Below are positions 20,839 through 33,478 of a stretch of 64,000 bases of DNA, piece after piece. The stretch spans positions 3,844,001 to 3,908,000 of the forward strand of contig JAKULF010000001.1 in the NCBI GenBank assembly GCA_022661535.1. The letters are read 5' to 3'. The number at the start of each line of letters is the position of its first letter. Within the stretch, counting starts at the first letter, position 1. A program made the position numbers and the translations under genes. The notes below the pieces were generated by a model. It was not told the origin of the DNA. It ran no database searches and was given only the letters and a program-made list of their open reading frames with translations. Source of the DNA: Eutypa lata. Lineage: Eukaryota; Ascomycota; Sordariomycetes; Xylariales; Diatrypaceae.

Positions 20839-23800
20839 ACAACCATATCCATACTTACGGAGGCTGGGGTTCACACAACTGCCTGAGATGTGTGAAGAAA
20901 CGAATCGAGGAGTTGACGTCCCGTCATATGATCACGGCGTGGCACGTCAAATGTTCCATTGGACGACCAGCATTAGAGTAATAGAAAGGTTTAGACTCGG
21001 GGGCACTGGGGGGAATGGAAGTAGATGAAAGGGCGGCATAGCATTTTACCTGTAGAGATGGGAGACCACCAGTCAACACAAAAAAAAAGTCACCTTCGGG
21101 GACCTTGTAAAATATAACGACCATCTTCCCAGAAGACCCGTTTCTCTCACTCTCGCAGGAAGCCTTAGCATCCTTTCCTTTTGTACAAAGATCATGAAAA
21201 AAGCGACTCTCTTCACAACCAAGATCTTAGCGTGACGCATGTCTGTGTACGATGAGAAGGAACAGATAAAATAAACCTCCCCCCACTCAATTGACTTCAA
21301 TTGATCAAGATTTCCCCAGACTTCCCCGTGAAATCGTAAATCGGCATCCCGTAGTACGTAGCGGCTACACGAATTGGCTCGAGATATCCCGTGACTTGCG
21401 AGACCTCCCGCTGCACCAGCCACAGGCACAGAACCAGAGGGAGATTCGAGCGTGCTTTTTTGTCTCGAAATGACCCACCATCAACATTGCCCGCACTGGC
21501 TGGCTGGCTGGCTAGGGCAAACTCCACTTGGTGCTTCGGCTTTGGTTCGCAACTCCTCATCTCTCTTAGGAGGTCTCCACAACTGTATCGAAGCCTGCCA
21601 ATCAAGGGCCATGATTCGGATCCCGTGAACAGATTGGCGGAAGCAAATGGACGAGAAGGGCAAGGCCAGGGCAGGGTATGTAGGGAAGACGGACGACGGG
21701 ATAACAGTAAGTTGGCTTCGGGCGGCACCAGTCGATAAATCATCCATCGCAAGCTAGCCTAACTGAGTAATGTCTTGCCAGCGATAGCAGCCCCAACTTG
21801 ACTGAGATCCGACGGCGGACCCGCTGTGGATCGCCGTAGTGTCATCGCGGAGGTATGTATTTCTGGGAGCGTCCAAGGACGGGGTATTTGATGGTTGTCT
21901 GTTCCGGTCCTGTCCTCTTATTCCTGGTTCCGTAAGTATCCTCATCCTCGAACGCCCCAAAGCCGAACGCAAGCTCCGCCAACCAACCTCAACGATATCC
22001 AGTGACGGAGAGCCAGTATCCCAGTAACAGTGGTCATGGCATGAACGATGCAAAAACCATCTCGATTTTCACTAATAAATAGCGTAGTTGAATGAACCAA
22101 GGACTCAAGGTTAGGCACAACCCATGGGCTTTCGAGACCTGTGTTAGCCCGATAAAGGAGTTGGTCTGTTGGATGCAGTTAGCATATCAGCATCGAGGCG
22201 ACTAATCACCGAACCCCTTCTTCCCCTCAACCGATTGCGTACATCAACATCAGCAGTGCTTCACTCCAATGAATCCCACCACGATGGCTTCATAATATAC
22301 TTATAGTGGAAGGGGAACCTGTCGGACCCTCACTCTAAGAGACACTACTCTTCTTGGGCAGGCAGCCATATAATACAATACCGATGTGCAATTCAAAGTG
22401 GTTCCCTAGTGCCGCCCGAATACAGGAATCCCGAATGATGGGTTGTCGTGGAACCTCAACCCCAGAGGCACTTGCCAACAAGTGTTGGGTAGCGGACATC
22501 CAGGTAGACAGCGGTCAAGTTGACATTCAGAGAAGGAACAGCATGAATCTCCCTGTGACGACGACTCATCCTGCGTTGTTGTCAGGTCCAGCATGACAAA
22601 GAGGGTGCTCTTATAGAGAACAACCAACACCATTGTATAAGGAGCTTATCCTTGAGATGTTGTGGGTTGGACTAGTGCCGTGCAATTGATTGCGGAATAA
22701 GGAGACAGACGAACGTGGAAACAGTAAAGGTAACACAATAACACTAAATTGACAACTATAAAACGACCCAGAAGTAGGGTTTTCAGAATAAGGAATATCA
22801 GGATTCCCTACCGATGGCAATGCGACAAGTCCTTGAGATCTCGACGACACATTCATCAAGCCAGAAATCATATGTTCCTAAACCTTGATTGACCGGCCTG
22901 ACCTCCTGACCTCAAGTTGTGCTCCAGTCTCAAAAGTCAGCTAGGAATGCTTGGCATTTGGTGGCAGAACCATGGTGTGGAGATCCACTTGGATATGTTT
23001 ATCATACGAGGCTGTCAGCTTTGCCTCGAGATCTTAAATCGATATCGATTGAATTGAACACCACGGATACCTGGCCGCACCGTGCGTGAGACCACTATTT
23101 CCTAGCAAGTGCTAGGACCCTAGCGAGGCCTCACGACTTGCTACTAGAAGTAGTTGTGGCACTGGATGCATTCAATCGTGCATTGGGGACGAAACCCACC
23201 GCTTGATATATTCAGCGGTCTTTCCTTCTGTCAGTCATTGATTTCATTTGGACCTTGTCACGGCCATCCCGTCCGAAACACACAGTATACGACAAATGGG
23301 TTTTGGGTTCAATCTCACGCAACTTGTGTATAAGTGGTTGGTTGTTTTCGAGTCCAACCGACATCGTACGGTTAGGATCAAGCAAGGGTGTCGTCGGAAG
23401 GAAAGGTTGAAGTGGTTATACACATTTCCTGTGTCGGGACTGATGGGCGTGCTTTATTTTGCCTTCTCTTCGGTGTCGATGGGTGTTTCTCAATTGGACA
23501 ATCTGTACTCGTGGTGGCAGGTTCAGGTCCGACAAAATGGACGCTTCAGGCATTATTCGCTATAAGGAACGTGTAAGATGTTCTGGTACCGGATGTAGGC
23601 ATCCGATGCTTCAAAATCGCAGATGCAAGTCTTATACAAGGGGGATGCAATCGCGTGGTACAACAACGTCTTTTCGCAGATGAGGACGTCCAGAAGAGAG
23701 ACAGAAACAAAGTTGGAGCGGACTGAAGTCAAAATAAGACTTTGGGGGGTTTGTTTGGGCTATGTAGGGCGCGATTACCCTGGTCTCTTTCTCCTGGTCC

Positions 23801-23989
23801 TGCACCTCCTGCTCTTTCCCCTCACTAGTCATGTGATTCTCTTTCCCCTTTAGGTGCCTTCCCCAGCATTTCCCCCCGGATTTGCTGGGTTAGTTCCCGC
23901 TTGGTCCCCACAATCCTCGCGACGTTGTAATTTCCCGCCATCTTTTAGGCCACACTAAGGAACATGTCAGAAACTAAGTCTTCTTGATC
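20839..23989. other. Intergenic region
   Basis: ATP9 3' untranslated region, then about 3 kb with only short, mutually overlapping ORFs and no recognisable protein. A perfect short palindrome CCTAGCA-AG-TGCTAGG occurs near 23100. Confidence 0.5.
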
Positions 23990-25779
23990 AAATAAAACGC
24001 ATTCTTTTAATAAGCAATCCACTGATCTTCCGTATTGCCTCGGGGACACTTCGAACTCTTGGAGCATATGTACTACGTCTGAATATGAACGTAGCCAGCT
24101 GCTCCGGAGGCTGTCCACATACCGTCTCCTACCCCCCCCTAAACATCGCAGCCTACCAGTTGATTTCCTTCACTCAGCGCAAGGACTCGTAAGTACTTGT
24201 TAGAAACAACAGCTAGCGAGCTACATCGAGGACAAGGACATCAAGAAGGCAGTTAAGCACGTCCTTTCTAAGCATAGGGACGACATCTCTACGCAGCATG
24301 GGGACACCAGGCACATGTTGCCCAAAGCACCCACAACACTACGAATAGAGATTGCTTTGCTTTTCTTAGGCAGGAGGCAACTAACTTCATAGAACTACGT
24401 TGAATTCTTTCCAGCATCCAATGCCAGCGATCATGCCGTGTCCTCCAGGATACAGCTCACCCCAGCCTTACCCGCCTATCGCAGGCGTCATTCTAATACA
24501 AGTACGTGGCTGTCCCTGTTTGCGGTAGCTTCCCAATCTGACCCTGAATTTTATGCTTCTACTTTGCTAGTTGATATTCGTTTTCTAACACCATCTCTCT
24601 GACAGGTTCGATTTCTTCCGATTCCATTCACGTCGATATTCCCTCGCCCTGCTTTAACCCGGTCGTGGCCACTGCTGAACTCACCCGAACTACAGGCGCT
24701 TACCGACGCGTTTCCAGAATAGTTGACACCTTCCTTGACTCCATGCCTTATACCTAGTACGTTAGGATCTGTACTTGAATGTCTGGCCTTAGGTTAAAAC
24801 TTGAAGTAAGGATCGTCGCGTCCTCGGAGGCCTGAATTCCATACTACATGGTCAAGTATTGTCCATAGTTGTTGCGGGTTATATTCCATGCATTGAAGCT
24901 GGTTTCCGAGCCTACCTACCAATAAACAACGGAGTTCTCACACGTCAGAAGAGTGTACAGAGGTCCGATGAACCTATCCGTTGGTATGAGATACGCGCTC
25001 TCCTTATACAGATACACGGCATCGTTTCCGAAGCCAGCCAAACCTACTGCCATGTGAGTATATTTTGTGGCCGACAAGGTAAATGTAGTAGAGCTTCTCA
25101 TTTTATGGGTTCCTTGAGGGTAGTTCTTCGTGTGGTACAATCTCCACAATCATCAGCTTCGTATTCTTCGTATTTTTCGTTCATGTCCACCAGTCTACTA
25201 CCTCCCGGATGGTTGGTGCAAGGCATTCTTAAGGAAAAGATGTCCCTTGATTATATCCTTGCAAATGTGAAGCACTTGAAACTCAGCCACATGGATACGC
25301 TTGTTCACCTAGAACTGGTTATTTTTCGGTCTGACAGCTGTTGAACGGTTCGACCCAACTTCATCTAGAAGTCTTGCTCAAGCATCTTCCGAGACCGGGG
25401 TAGCGGAATGTGTCACTCTATTTTTCTATATCCAGGATCGCCCTCTGAATCCAAGGTTCTTCTCCAAGAGGTATGTCTGTGTAGTTGTATCCCATCGGTC
25501 TTACCGAATCTACTTCGCGTGAGGTGGCTGCCCAGACACGGGGAATGGGAGGAACGGAAGAACATAGAGCCAGACCAGGCCAGTTGCATAAAGGTGTTCG
25601 ATGGTAGCGGGCAAAACGCCGAAGTCGTCCTCACGGGAGTCCACGGTAGCCATGCTTACGGCGGCAATTCAGGTTTGGTCAATGTGGACTTGTTTATTTC
25701 TATCACTATAAACGTACATAGCCGCCGGAAGAACCGTCCCACAAGCCGTTTTTCGTATCTCCCAAACATCCCCAGCTGA
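23990..25779 (+). CDS. Unrecognised multi-exon gene
   Basis: I assembled this from short exons whose phases agree: 23990-24188 (start not found), 24393-24501, 24606-24756, 24807-25053, 25313-25470, 25524-25779. Donors are GTAAGT, GTACGT, GTACGT, GTGAGT and GTATGT. The first acceptor follows a CTAAC branch point (near 24381). Junctions split codons cleanly (A|GT, TA|T, AG|G). The translation has protein-like character: EYERSQLLRRLSTYRLLPPP, ELTRTTGAYRRVSRIVDTFL, GGLNSILHGQVLSIVVAGYI, NWLFFGLTAVERFDPTSS, CIKVFDGSGQNAEVVLTG. I do not recognise the family. The 259-nt intron 4 may hide a further exon, and the 5' end is unresolved, so start and end are approximate. It could be a decayed gene. Confidence 0.45.
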
Positions 25780-27179
25780 CAGTCAATTCTCTCCACTCAA
25801 CTTATAATCGGAATAATCCCCGGTATTAACCATTTAATATGGAATAATCTTTGATTATCACTAGGCGAATATGTATTATTCGGATTTTGGATATTTCGGC
25901 TGATTATTACCGTGTTACTTGATATGACAACCAACAACTTTCTCGCCTTATCTCGAGCAATTCGATACCCAGTGAAGTGCAGATGCCCACCAACCATTCG
26001 ATATGGCAACTTCAGATCATAAGAATGGCGGCTAAAACCACAATTAAAACATGGACGCAAGCTCGCTGTGGGATGGCAAAGGGGACTTACCTCAAGGTCG
26101 CAAAGGGGCTAGATGGCGGTATTGACGGCAGAGTTCACCACATACCGAATCTGGTCGAGAGTGGCGCCAGCAGGCATAGTCGAGGGGCGCTGCGGGGGTT
26201 GCCACGACCTTGCCCTTGAGTGTAATCGCGGTGCTACAGTGCGCAGCTTCTGCCTCGGGGGTATGAGAGTAAGCCTTGAAGGACGTCTGAACAATGCCCT
26301 TGCGGTAAAGAAAAAGTAGTTGTAGATGCTCGATTTAGTTCCTCCTCTGAAATGCGATGGTAAGGATCGGTATGACTGGGTCGGGATTTAAAACTTTGGG
26401 CGGGCAGGTCTTGGTAGCAAAGAGTTGATAACAATGCCGCCGGCCATGGGAAGTAGGAACGGGATTTGTCGGAAACCAAGAGTTCTGGTAAACTCCCCAC
26501 GCCCTTTCACGAATATTTTCTCCTACGGAACCTTGGATGGAGGATCTCTGGTAGATAAACATATCTCCTCCTGGATATCCCGTAGCATATTCCTTCGCGG
26601 CGTTTTGGCAACAGCGGGCCTTGCTCGCCCAGATGCATTCAACCCAGATCAGACCGGTGTTATCAACATCTAAGTCTCCGAAGTTCTCTTTGGTCTCCGT
26701 AAAACTTATATCCCATACTAACCGAAAAATGGTGCGTGACGTGTGCCCTGCCTGTGTCGAGAGGGTATCGATTTGATATATCAACGTTGCATTTCGGCCA
26801 AATGCAGACTAGATAGATAGGTACGGTGTTCTTGTCAACGACGAATTTATAGACAAATTGGATGTTAGGGATGAGCCTCGTTAAAGCCAGTTCAATGGTT
26901 TGATAAGTTGTCGTTGGGATGAAGAGCTAGAAGAAAGGGAAATGGATGATGTAGGTATGTATATAGCCATTATTTGGATGGATGGCACCTACTTAACTTT
27001 ACATAGTAGTTTCCCTCTTCTTGAACAAATATAATAGGTAATCATCATGCATAACGTCTATAAAGTTTTATTAAGCCACTACTCCTTAACCATATTGGAA
27101 AGAACAAACAACGCCACTTAAAAATGAATTCCCATCAAGAAGAATTGACGACCTTCTCATTCTGAACACGGATAGTATA
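25780..27179. other. Intergenic region with conflicting weak ORFs
   Basis: ORFs of 82 codons (26425-26673, +) and 149 codons (26335-26784, -) overlap. Neither has recognisable motifs and no splice model favours one strand. Possibly a gene relic. Confidence 0.35.
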
Positions 27180-28946
27180 TCAACCCCATGTCGCCAACAA
27201 CCTCTCAGCGCCCTTCTCGGCCGCGACCATGATACCGAACTGCGGGTTCACCGACAACGGCGAGAGAATCGACGCGTCTATTACGTGGATATTCTGGGTG
27301 CCGATGACCTTGGTATCGGCATCCACGCACTTCCCAATCCTGCACGAGCTCGACCAGTGACTAACGGATCCAACTGCGTATTCGGACGGTGTAGTTATGT
27401 AGGTGTATATTTGCTCCACGGTCGAGTTCCTCGCTAGGTTCAAGGGCGTGAGGCCCTCTTCAGCCGGTGACTCAGGGGTAGATTCTGGCAGGGCTTGGAA
27501 GATGTCGTGTATAAACGTGGCGATGCTCTGTCCGTCGCGTGGGTCGGCGTAGTAGATATTGTCACTAGGCCCGGCTGTGAAGTTCTTGTCACTCGCTAGC
27601 ACCACGTGGCCCGAGGAGTACAGGCCGGACGTCCCGTATATGTTGAGCGTAATGGTGTTGTTCCCGTTGAAGCCGCTAAATCCCGAAGAGTCTATTGTAC
27701 CTTGCACGCCTAACTTGCTACCGTTGCCTTGCGGTACATATCCGAAGAAGACGGAGGTTTGCGATGCAAACGAGTAAGGACCGCTGCGGGACTGGAGATA
27801 TAGATCTCGATCGGTTGAGACAGGGTCTGTGTAGCTATGGGCGTACGACTCAATTGTCGGACCGGATAGCTCGATAAACGTGTTCGGGTTATCAAATAGG
27901 CCCTTTCCGACTTCCGGGTTTACCATCCATTTGGAGGAGTCATACTGAAAGAAGGAAGCATTAGACAGGCTGGTGAGGGTGTCCGCCGGACCTATGCCTG
28001 AGTACATCAGAATCTGGGGGGATACAAGAGCGCCTGCGCTAAGAACGATTCGGTCTTTAGATGTAATATTAATTGTTTGAAGGTGACCATCCATTTCGAC
28101 TGTCAAACCTGTTGCAGTGCCGCACTCCTGATTGATGTATTTGACATGAACTCCAGTCTGAAGATGGAAGTTATTTCGTTCCAGGGCGGTTTGAAGATAA
28201 GTCCTGACGGGGCCTCCACGTTGGCCGTCGATGTAGTTATACGCTGGTCTACCGAATACCTTGTCCTTGTTATCCGGGTCATCATTGAGCGAGACATTGG
28301 AGAAACCGGCAGCATCTACAAGCCACTTTTCGGCAGCTTCGTAACCAGACTGGAGATAGAATTGGTTGTCTTGAGAGTACTCTGTAATTGAAGGTTGCCT
28401 ATCAAGGAGCTTCTCAATTGCCGCTTGGACGTTAGCACTTTTCCAGCCATCTGGATGGTACAGATCCCAATCTGATGCTGGTGGTTGGAAGTACAAGCCC
28501 GCATTGATTGCGCTTGTCCCACCTATTGTACAACCTTGGTAAGCGTTCACGACATTTGATGAACAAGTCAAATTGGTGTTCCCAGAAAATATACTCTTGT
28601 CTGTGGATGATATTAGTAAGAAATTATTTTGTGTGTGTGTGTGTGTTAGAATGAACTTACATAACCCAGGAACATCAACTCTACTAAGGTCTGTTCCATT
28701 TAGCCAATCAGGTTTTTCTGTACCACCAGTGACCCCATATGAAGCGTCGCCAACCTCTAGAAGGAGAGTTTTCTTCCCAGCCTCACTGAGTCTATCGGCC
28801 ACTATGATACCGGCAGTACCGGCTCCAACAACAATAGCATCCCATGATTGAGACAGCCAGTCACCAGAAGATGGAGCAACCGGCGCAGCACATACTCCCA
28901 AGGCCATGAACGTAACATATGAAGCAAAATTAGGAAACCCCATCAT
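27180..28946 (-). CDS. Secreted GMC oxidoreductase (cellobiose-dehydrogenase-flavodomain-like)
   Basis: FAD-dependent glucose-methanol-choline oxidoreductase, probably oxidising sugars or alcohols outside the cell. Exons 28946-28661 and 28600-27180 flank a 60-nt intron that is open in frame but has perfect GTAAGT and CACAG sites and a GT repeat. The product is about 568 residues. A signal peptide (ASYVTFMALGVCAAPVAPSS) precedes the FAD-binding VVGAGTAGIIVADRLSEAG. GMC signatures follow: GCTIGGTSAINAGLYFQP and SAGALVSPQILMYSGIGPA. The C-terminus holds the catalytic-site context SVSHWSSSCRIGKCVD and VIDASILSPLSVNPQFG. The VPGLYKSIFSG segment and overall order resemble the dehydrogenase domain of cellobiose dehydrogenases, but there is no cytochrome domain or cellulose-binding module. 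TATA-like elements lie near 29065-29080 and 29207-29217. Confidence 0.88.
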   Translation of the reverse strand: MMGFPNFASYVTFMALGVCAAPVAPSSGDWLSQSWDAIVVGAGTAGIIVADRLSEAGKKTLLLEVGDASYGVTGGTEKPDWLNGTDLSRVDVPGLCKFILTHTHTQNNFLLISSTDKSIFSGNTNLTCSSNVVNAYQGCTIGGTSAINAGLYFQPPASDWDLYHPDGWKSANVQAAIEKLLDRQPSITEYSQDNQFYLQSGYEAAEKWLVDAAGFSNVSLNDDPDNKDKVFGRPAYNYIDGQRGGPVRTYLQTALERNNFHLQTGVHVKYINQECGTATGLTVEMDGHLQTINITSKDRIVLSAGALVSPQILMYSGIGPADTLTSLSNASFFQYDSSKWMVNPEVGKGLFDNPNTFIELSGPTIESYAHSYTDPVSTDRDLYLQSRSGPYSFASQTSVFFGYVPQGNGSKLGVQGTIDSSGFSGFNGNNTITLNIYGTSGLYSSGHVVLASDKNFTAGPSDNIYYADPRDGQSIATFIHDIFQALPESTPESPAEEGLTPLNLARNSTVEQIYTYITTPSEYAVGSVSHWSSSCRIGKCVDADTKVIGTQNIHVIDASILSPLSVNPQFGIMVAAEKGAERLLATWG

Positions 28947-29781
28947 GATGGAGATATAGCATCTAATTAGCAAAGCGTAAACTGCAAGGGGGGATGAATC
29001 TGAAAATATTAGTATCAAGAGGGTATGTAACAAATTCCAACAAAGGTGCTGAAGAGGCCGTTTATTATATAAAAAGTCACCAACACTCAATTTAAAAAGT
29101 AATAGTCATAGCATTTAACCTTTTGATATTCTCTTTGACTGGATGGCGGATGAATTCCACGACGCGGGAAATTACAGGGACCTAAAGTTAATGCTGGTTG
29201 CGGGAGACTATATATAGTGGGGTATTGTGAACGAGAACGCCATTTCCTTGGCAGCCGCGAGTCATAGATGTTACGAACAATGAAATAATCAGTAACTAAC
29301 TATTGGAATTATTCACCGGGATGAATGCATTGTAATGTTACACAGGGTATGATTCAATCATATGCAAAGTTATGGATCTAAGGCTTAGGTATGAAGCAAA
29401 TGGTGTTGGTAACTGACATTAGCAATTTAGCTCTAGTCAATAGCAACCACCAAAAGTGTCAGGGGCTAGTCTAACGCTTTCAATAAATCCATTAATAATC
29501 CACATATACTTTTAGCTGCGATTAATACGAACCTTAGGGAAGCAACCAAAAAGCCTTGCATCTCCACCGCTATATTTTATTACAGCTTATTATACGAGAT
29601 CACTCTGGCACCACCTCACTTGCTTCGTGACACAGAATTCATCTCAAGCCATGTCAGATTTTAGTTTTTGCCTTACGTTATATGATATGGGTAGGCAGTC
29701 CCTCTGACGCTAATTCGTTGCTCGTATTTTTTTTTTCTTTTTCCATCGTAGCGGTGAGTGATGATATGCCCGTAGTTGCTC
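28947..29781. other. GMC oxidoreductase upstream region
   Basis: AT-rich with TATA-like sequences near 29070 and 29210 suited to the minus-strand GMC gene. Nothing coding supported. Confidence 0.5.
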
Positions 29782-31806
29782 CTAGATGCTCCTGTCAGAC
29801 ATCTCCCCAATATCATTTGCCGGCACTAAGGAGTAGTGCCGGGTCCAGCGGTTTTCTTCTTCTTCCCTAGGATCTCGTATTAGATAGATACGGATGTTGT
29901 CCCACGAGTTTCCCTGTGCAGTCCACTCCGCGGACCACCTTTCCAACCTCTGTACAGCCCGAACATGTCGTAAGGCGCACTTCGTACCGGCCGTTCTATC
30001 ATAAGCCCTAGACCACAGCTTCGACGCTTTTGCTCGATCCTCGCGTTCCATGATTTCTTCCCAGGCTTTCCTATATGGCGCTTCCTCGGGCGTCTTGGAC
30101 GCGACGATCTCGCCATCTACTTTTTATTGAGCCGATTGCGCCGGGAAAACTCATTGTGGTCGACCGTGCCGGAGTCGGCCCACCCCGGACACGATACGGT
30201 GCGCGTGAGGTGGGTAGGTCTTCCAGGTCCGTGGAAAGGGGCAGTGAGTCCCGGCATAGGCTGTGGGGGGAATCCGTCTCTCAAGCGCGCCTTGATGGTG
30301 CTAGCTTTCGGGGCTTTCGGGTCCTACACAATGAACGAGTCCTCGGGATTCTTCGAATCGCCCAAGTTCTTCGGGTCACCCACGTATGGGTCTCCCTTGT
30401 TCTCCAGGTTGTCCCAGTGCTTTAAGTCGCCCGTATTTTTCAGGTCCCCCATGATCTCCAGCCCTTCCCGCTTGTCCCAATATCCCCTTATTCCATTCGC
30501 CCAAAGCGCCTCTCGAGCCTTCCATGATTCGTTCTGCTCTTCAAAAGTTGGAGACATTTCAAGTATCTCCTCTTTCACCCTAATAGGAGTGTCGACCAAA
30601 TCCCTGTCCAAGAGGCCGGTCTTGTCCAGCCTCTCTTCGCTCCAGAAGACATAGCCGCAGGCTCGCTCGGCCCAACGGTATATTTCGTTCGACATCGCTA
30701 TTTCCGCCTTCTCTAGGTCATCCCCGTACGCATGCATGTGCGACCATATCCAGGCCTTTTCGGGACTAAAGTCCGAATCGTTATAAAATGGCGAATTAGG
30801 CTGGTCAAGTAACCTAGCGGGACCATCTGACATCTTTAGAGCGTGGTTGTAGTTTCGGAAAGCACTATCTAAAAACCTAGTTGCCCTATCCGGTTCCTCG
30901 CAGTCTAGAGTCTGACGGCGCTGTAGGTAAGTACCCGCACGGTTGAGGTTGTAAATGCCCTGCAATCCTCGGGATAGAATCTATTCGGTCTCGTCATCGA
31001 TATCTTTAGCATACGTAACATGTTCCTTACCCCATACTATGTCATGGACGGCTAGATCGTTAAAGGCTATTACTGGGTCAGCCGTTCATATCACAAGGTC
31101 AATCAATATAATTAAATCTGCTTCGGTGCATGTTTGACGTACCTGGTGCGACTAGACGCCATAGAGATTCGTGGGCAGAAGCAAGCTGCTCTCTCTCCCA
31201 GGGCGAAAATCGATGAAGGAACATTACTTGTACAGCCTTGAAGTCGAAGTCATCAGGGCCCTTAGGTGAATGCCAGGTCCCCTTGAGAGACAGGAATAAG
31301 CTGCAGTAAGTCTCGAAACGGTACAAGGCACGCTTAATACGAGCTAGTTCGTGCATAGACGGTGGGCCCTCTTTCTCGCATTTTGAATTCACCTGCAGCC
31401 AGTGAAGATAGTACGACGCAAACTCGGAAGTAAGTAGGTCGACGGTCGCGTGAAGCCGAACCGCCGCAATCCCGTCCGCAAGACTCCACCGGTAATCTAG
31501 TAGAGCTTCTCTATCCTCGTCAAGTAGCTGAAACACGACAGCGGGTAGGTCCGAGTCTGGAAGGGAACGCAGAGCGGATGCTTTAAGCGTCTGAATGGCC
31601 TCAGGCAGGACGGCCACGCCAATTTCGCGAGAGACGACGGCCCGCGTCAACGAACTCGGAGCGGTGAGGAAGGCGGCGTAGAAGGTACGACATGCTGCTC
31701 TTGCGGATAATAGGCTATCTAGGTCGTGAGAATGGGCCAGGATAGTGATCTTGACTTCCTGGGGGAGCGACGCCAGAGTCACCTTTTCTTGGAGGGTCAT
31801 CGACAT
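29782..31806 (-). pseudogene. F-box-like fungal protein, decayed
   Basis: Exon 1 (31806-31143) encodes an F-box-like start (LASLPQEVKITILAHSHDLD) and an alpha-helical region. A 70-nt GT-AG intron leads in phase to 31072 (APVIAFNDLAVHDIVWGKEH). The frame then meets TAG at 30983-30981, continues openly through ILSRGLQGIYNLNRAGTYLQ and a GYVFWSEERLDKTGLLDRDL block typical of this fungal family, and meets a second TAG at 30326-30324. A further protein-like stretch follows (APFHGPGRPTHLTRT), then a one-base shift in an A run near 30126, and an open frame (EEIMEREDRAKASKLW) to 29782. Before the second TAG the protein carries a degenerate repeat of GDxKN-type units. The pieces look like one gene with two nonsense changes and one frameshift. 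Function unknown. Confidence 0.6.
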
Positions 31807-33478
31807 GTCGAACCGCACAGATGGAATAAGCCTGACGTAATCGATTTAATATTAGGCGTAGATGGTGCGGAAATGATGAAGTAGGTAACCTGAGAAGCAT
31901 CCAAAGAAACAATCAGAGGTGTGTGTTGTTCAAGATTTGATGTGATGGTTCTGCCACGATTGGATTTGTAAATCCCCGGAAGTCGCGTATTGGTAAAGGC
32001 AATGTGGGCGAACCTAGTCACCTAAGATATGAATAAGTAAATTACAGGTTATGTACGTGCTTTGACAGGTATCACTAAGCGATACCAGCATACCGGCCTA
32101 ATATAACGAGAGATGGGTAATAATAGGGAAGTGATAATAGGAGTTAACACGTAATAATCCGTGGTAAACAACCTCGAGGTAACCTTAGAATCAACGTTAC
32201 CAGTTGCTGACGTTGATTAATGTTGATTAAATCAATATTACCGTCAGAGAACAGTGGAGTTGAAAACCACCGTGTTGATTTGGATGGCGGTGTAATACGG
32301 ACCTGTGTGATGTTAAAGTGAAAATCGGGTAGAAATAACAGGTAGGTAGACCAACTGCCGTACCCAACACTCCCCTAGGAATTCATATTTACAGCTATCA
32401 CATATTACATCCGTACTCCAATGGATTTTACCATTAAAGGTATTGGTTATTCAAATGCACGTTCATATAACATCATACCTCCTAATGGCCCTAGATTCTT
32501 ACCCAAACCCAGAATATCACATGGATTTTCTACTATTATTAAGGATACGTGTGGATGGTTAGTACTAGGTATGAGCTACTTGAAGAACGTGAGCAGTCTA
32601 GTGTCTACGGAAGTGATGTTATGAGGCAATATTCGCGACTCAAACCATTGCGAACAAGACCTCATTCTATAAATAAGCCGCGGTGTCATGATTGGCAACT
32701 ACTAGAGGCTAGGGTCTCTTGGGGAGGGTGAATAACTATAAAACAATAGTTGTTGGTCGGTAGTAATAGTCAGCTTCAGGGGGGTAGGTGATGCTCTCGA
32801 AAGAGTCTTAAGGCATTCCCATCAACAACGTACAATAAACCAGTCAAGTCGTCAGTTCCGTTCATTGCCAACATCCTCACATCATGACCCAAGAATCGCC
32901 ATATCTTGACCGTACATTGACACTGCCTTCTAACCTATTTCTTTTCCTGTATTCTCCCATTGACTGACTTCACACCCATGAGTATTTCAAATGTTCCAAA
33001 TGGCAGGATACCCCCTTTCAACAACTTTATACCATGTAGCAGAGCACTATTTTGCTGATGAAAGTCGCTAAGGCTAGAAATAGTCCCCCTGGCGCAAGTA
33101 ATTTTGTATATACGTGTGAAGGGGGGGAGCCTACATAACAATGCCAAGTCCAAATAATATAGGTAAAGTAACTTCCTATCACATTCTGACTTGAAATCTT
33201 AGGGAAGGTGACATCGAGGTCAGCTAATATACTGCAACCTCAACCGTGATCAGTACGACATAATGAACAGTCCACCATTCAGCAGTCTATAATGTAGTCT
33301 CATTCCAATGTGCATCAATAAAAATCAAACCTCTAATTCTTAATAGTTATGGTACGACACCATTGTTTGGACAAACACCTTTAGCGAACAGCATTCCCCC
33401 GCATCATCTATCTATCATCAAGGTCTATCTTGATATAGAAAATCATCGCTACCAGAACTACCGCACCTCTCGTGCACT
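31807..33478. other. Intergenic region
   Basis: No supported gene. A 41-base imperfect palindrome lies at 32207-32247 (outer CTGACG/CGTCAG, inner TGATT/AATCA arms). Short TAATAAT-rich stretches elsewhere. Confidence 0.5.

Noticed and set aside
24189..24203. GTAAGTACTTGTTAG as a 15-nt intron
   Set aside because: Far too short to splice; the downstream CTAAC...TAG acceptor at 24392 gives a consistent phase instead.
25330..25350. B-box-like GGTTCGACCC as a tRNA gene
   Set aside because: Lies inside an apparent exon, with no A box or acceptor stem.
26335..26784. 149-codon minus ORF as a gene
   Set aside because: Overlaps an equally plausible plus-strand ORF, lacks motifs and has no supporting splice pattern; left as unresolved.
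30955..31022. A 50-nt GTAAGG...AATAG intron that would remove the first TAG of the F-box-like gene
   Set aside because: Removing it shifts the frame away from the well-supported downstream sequence.
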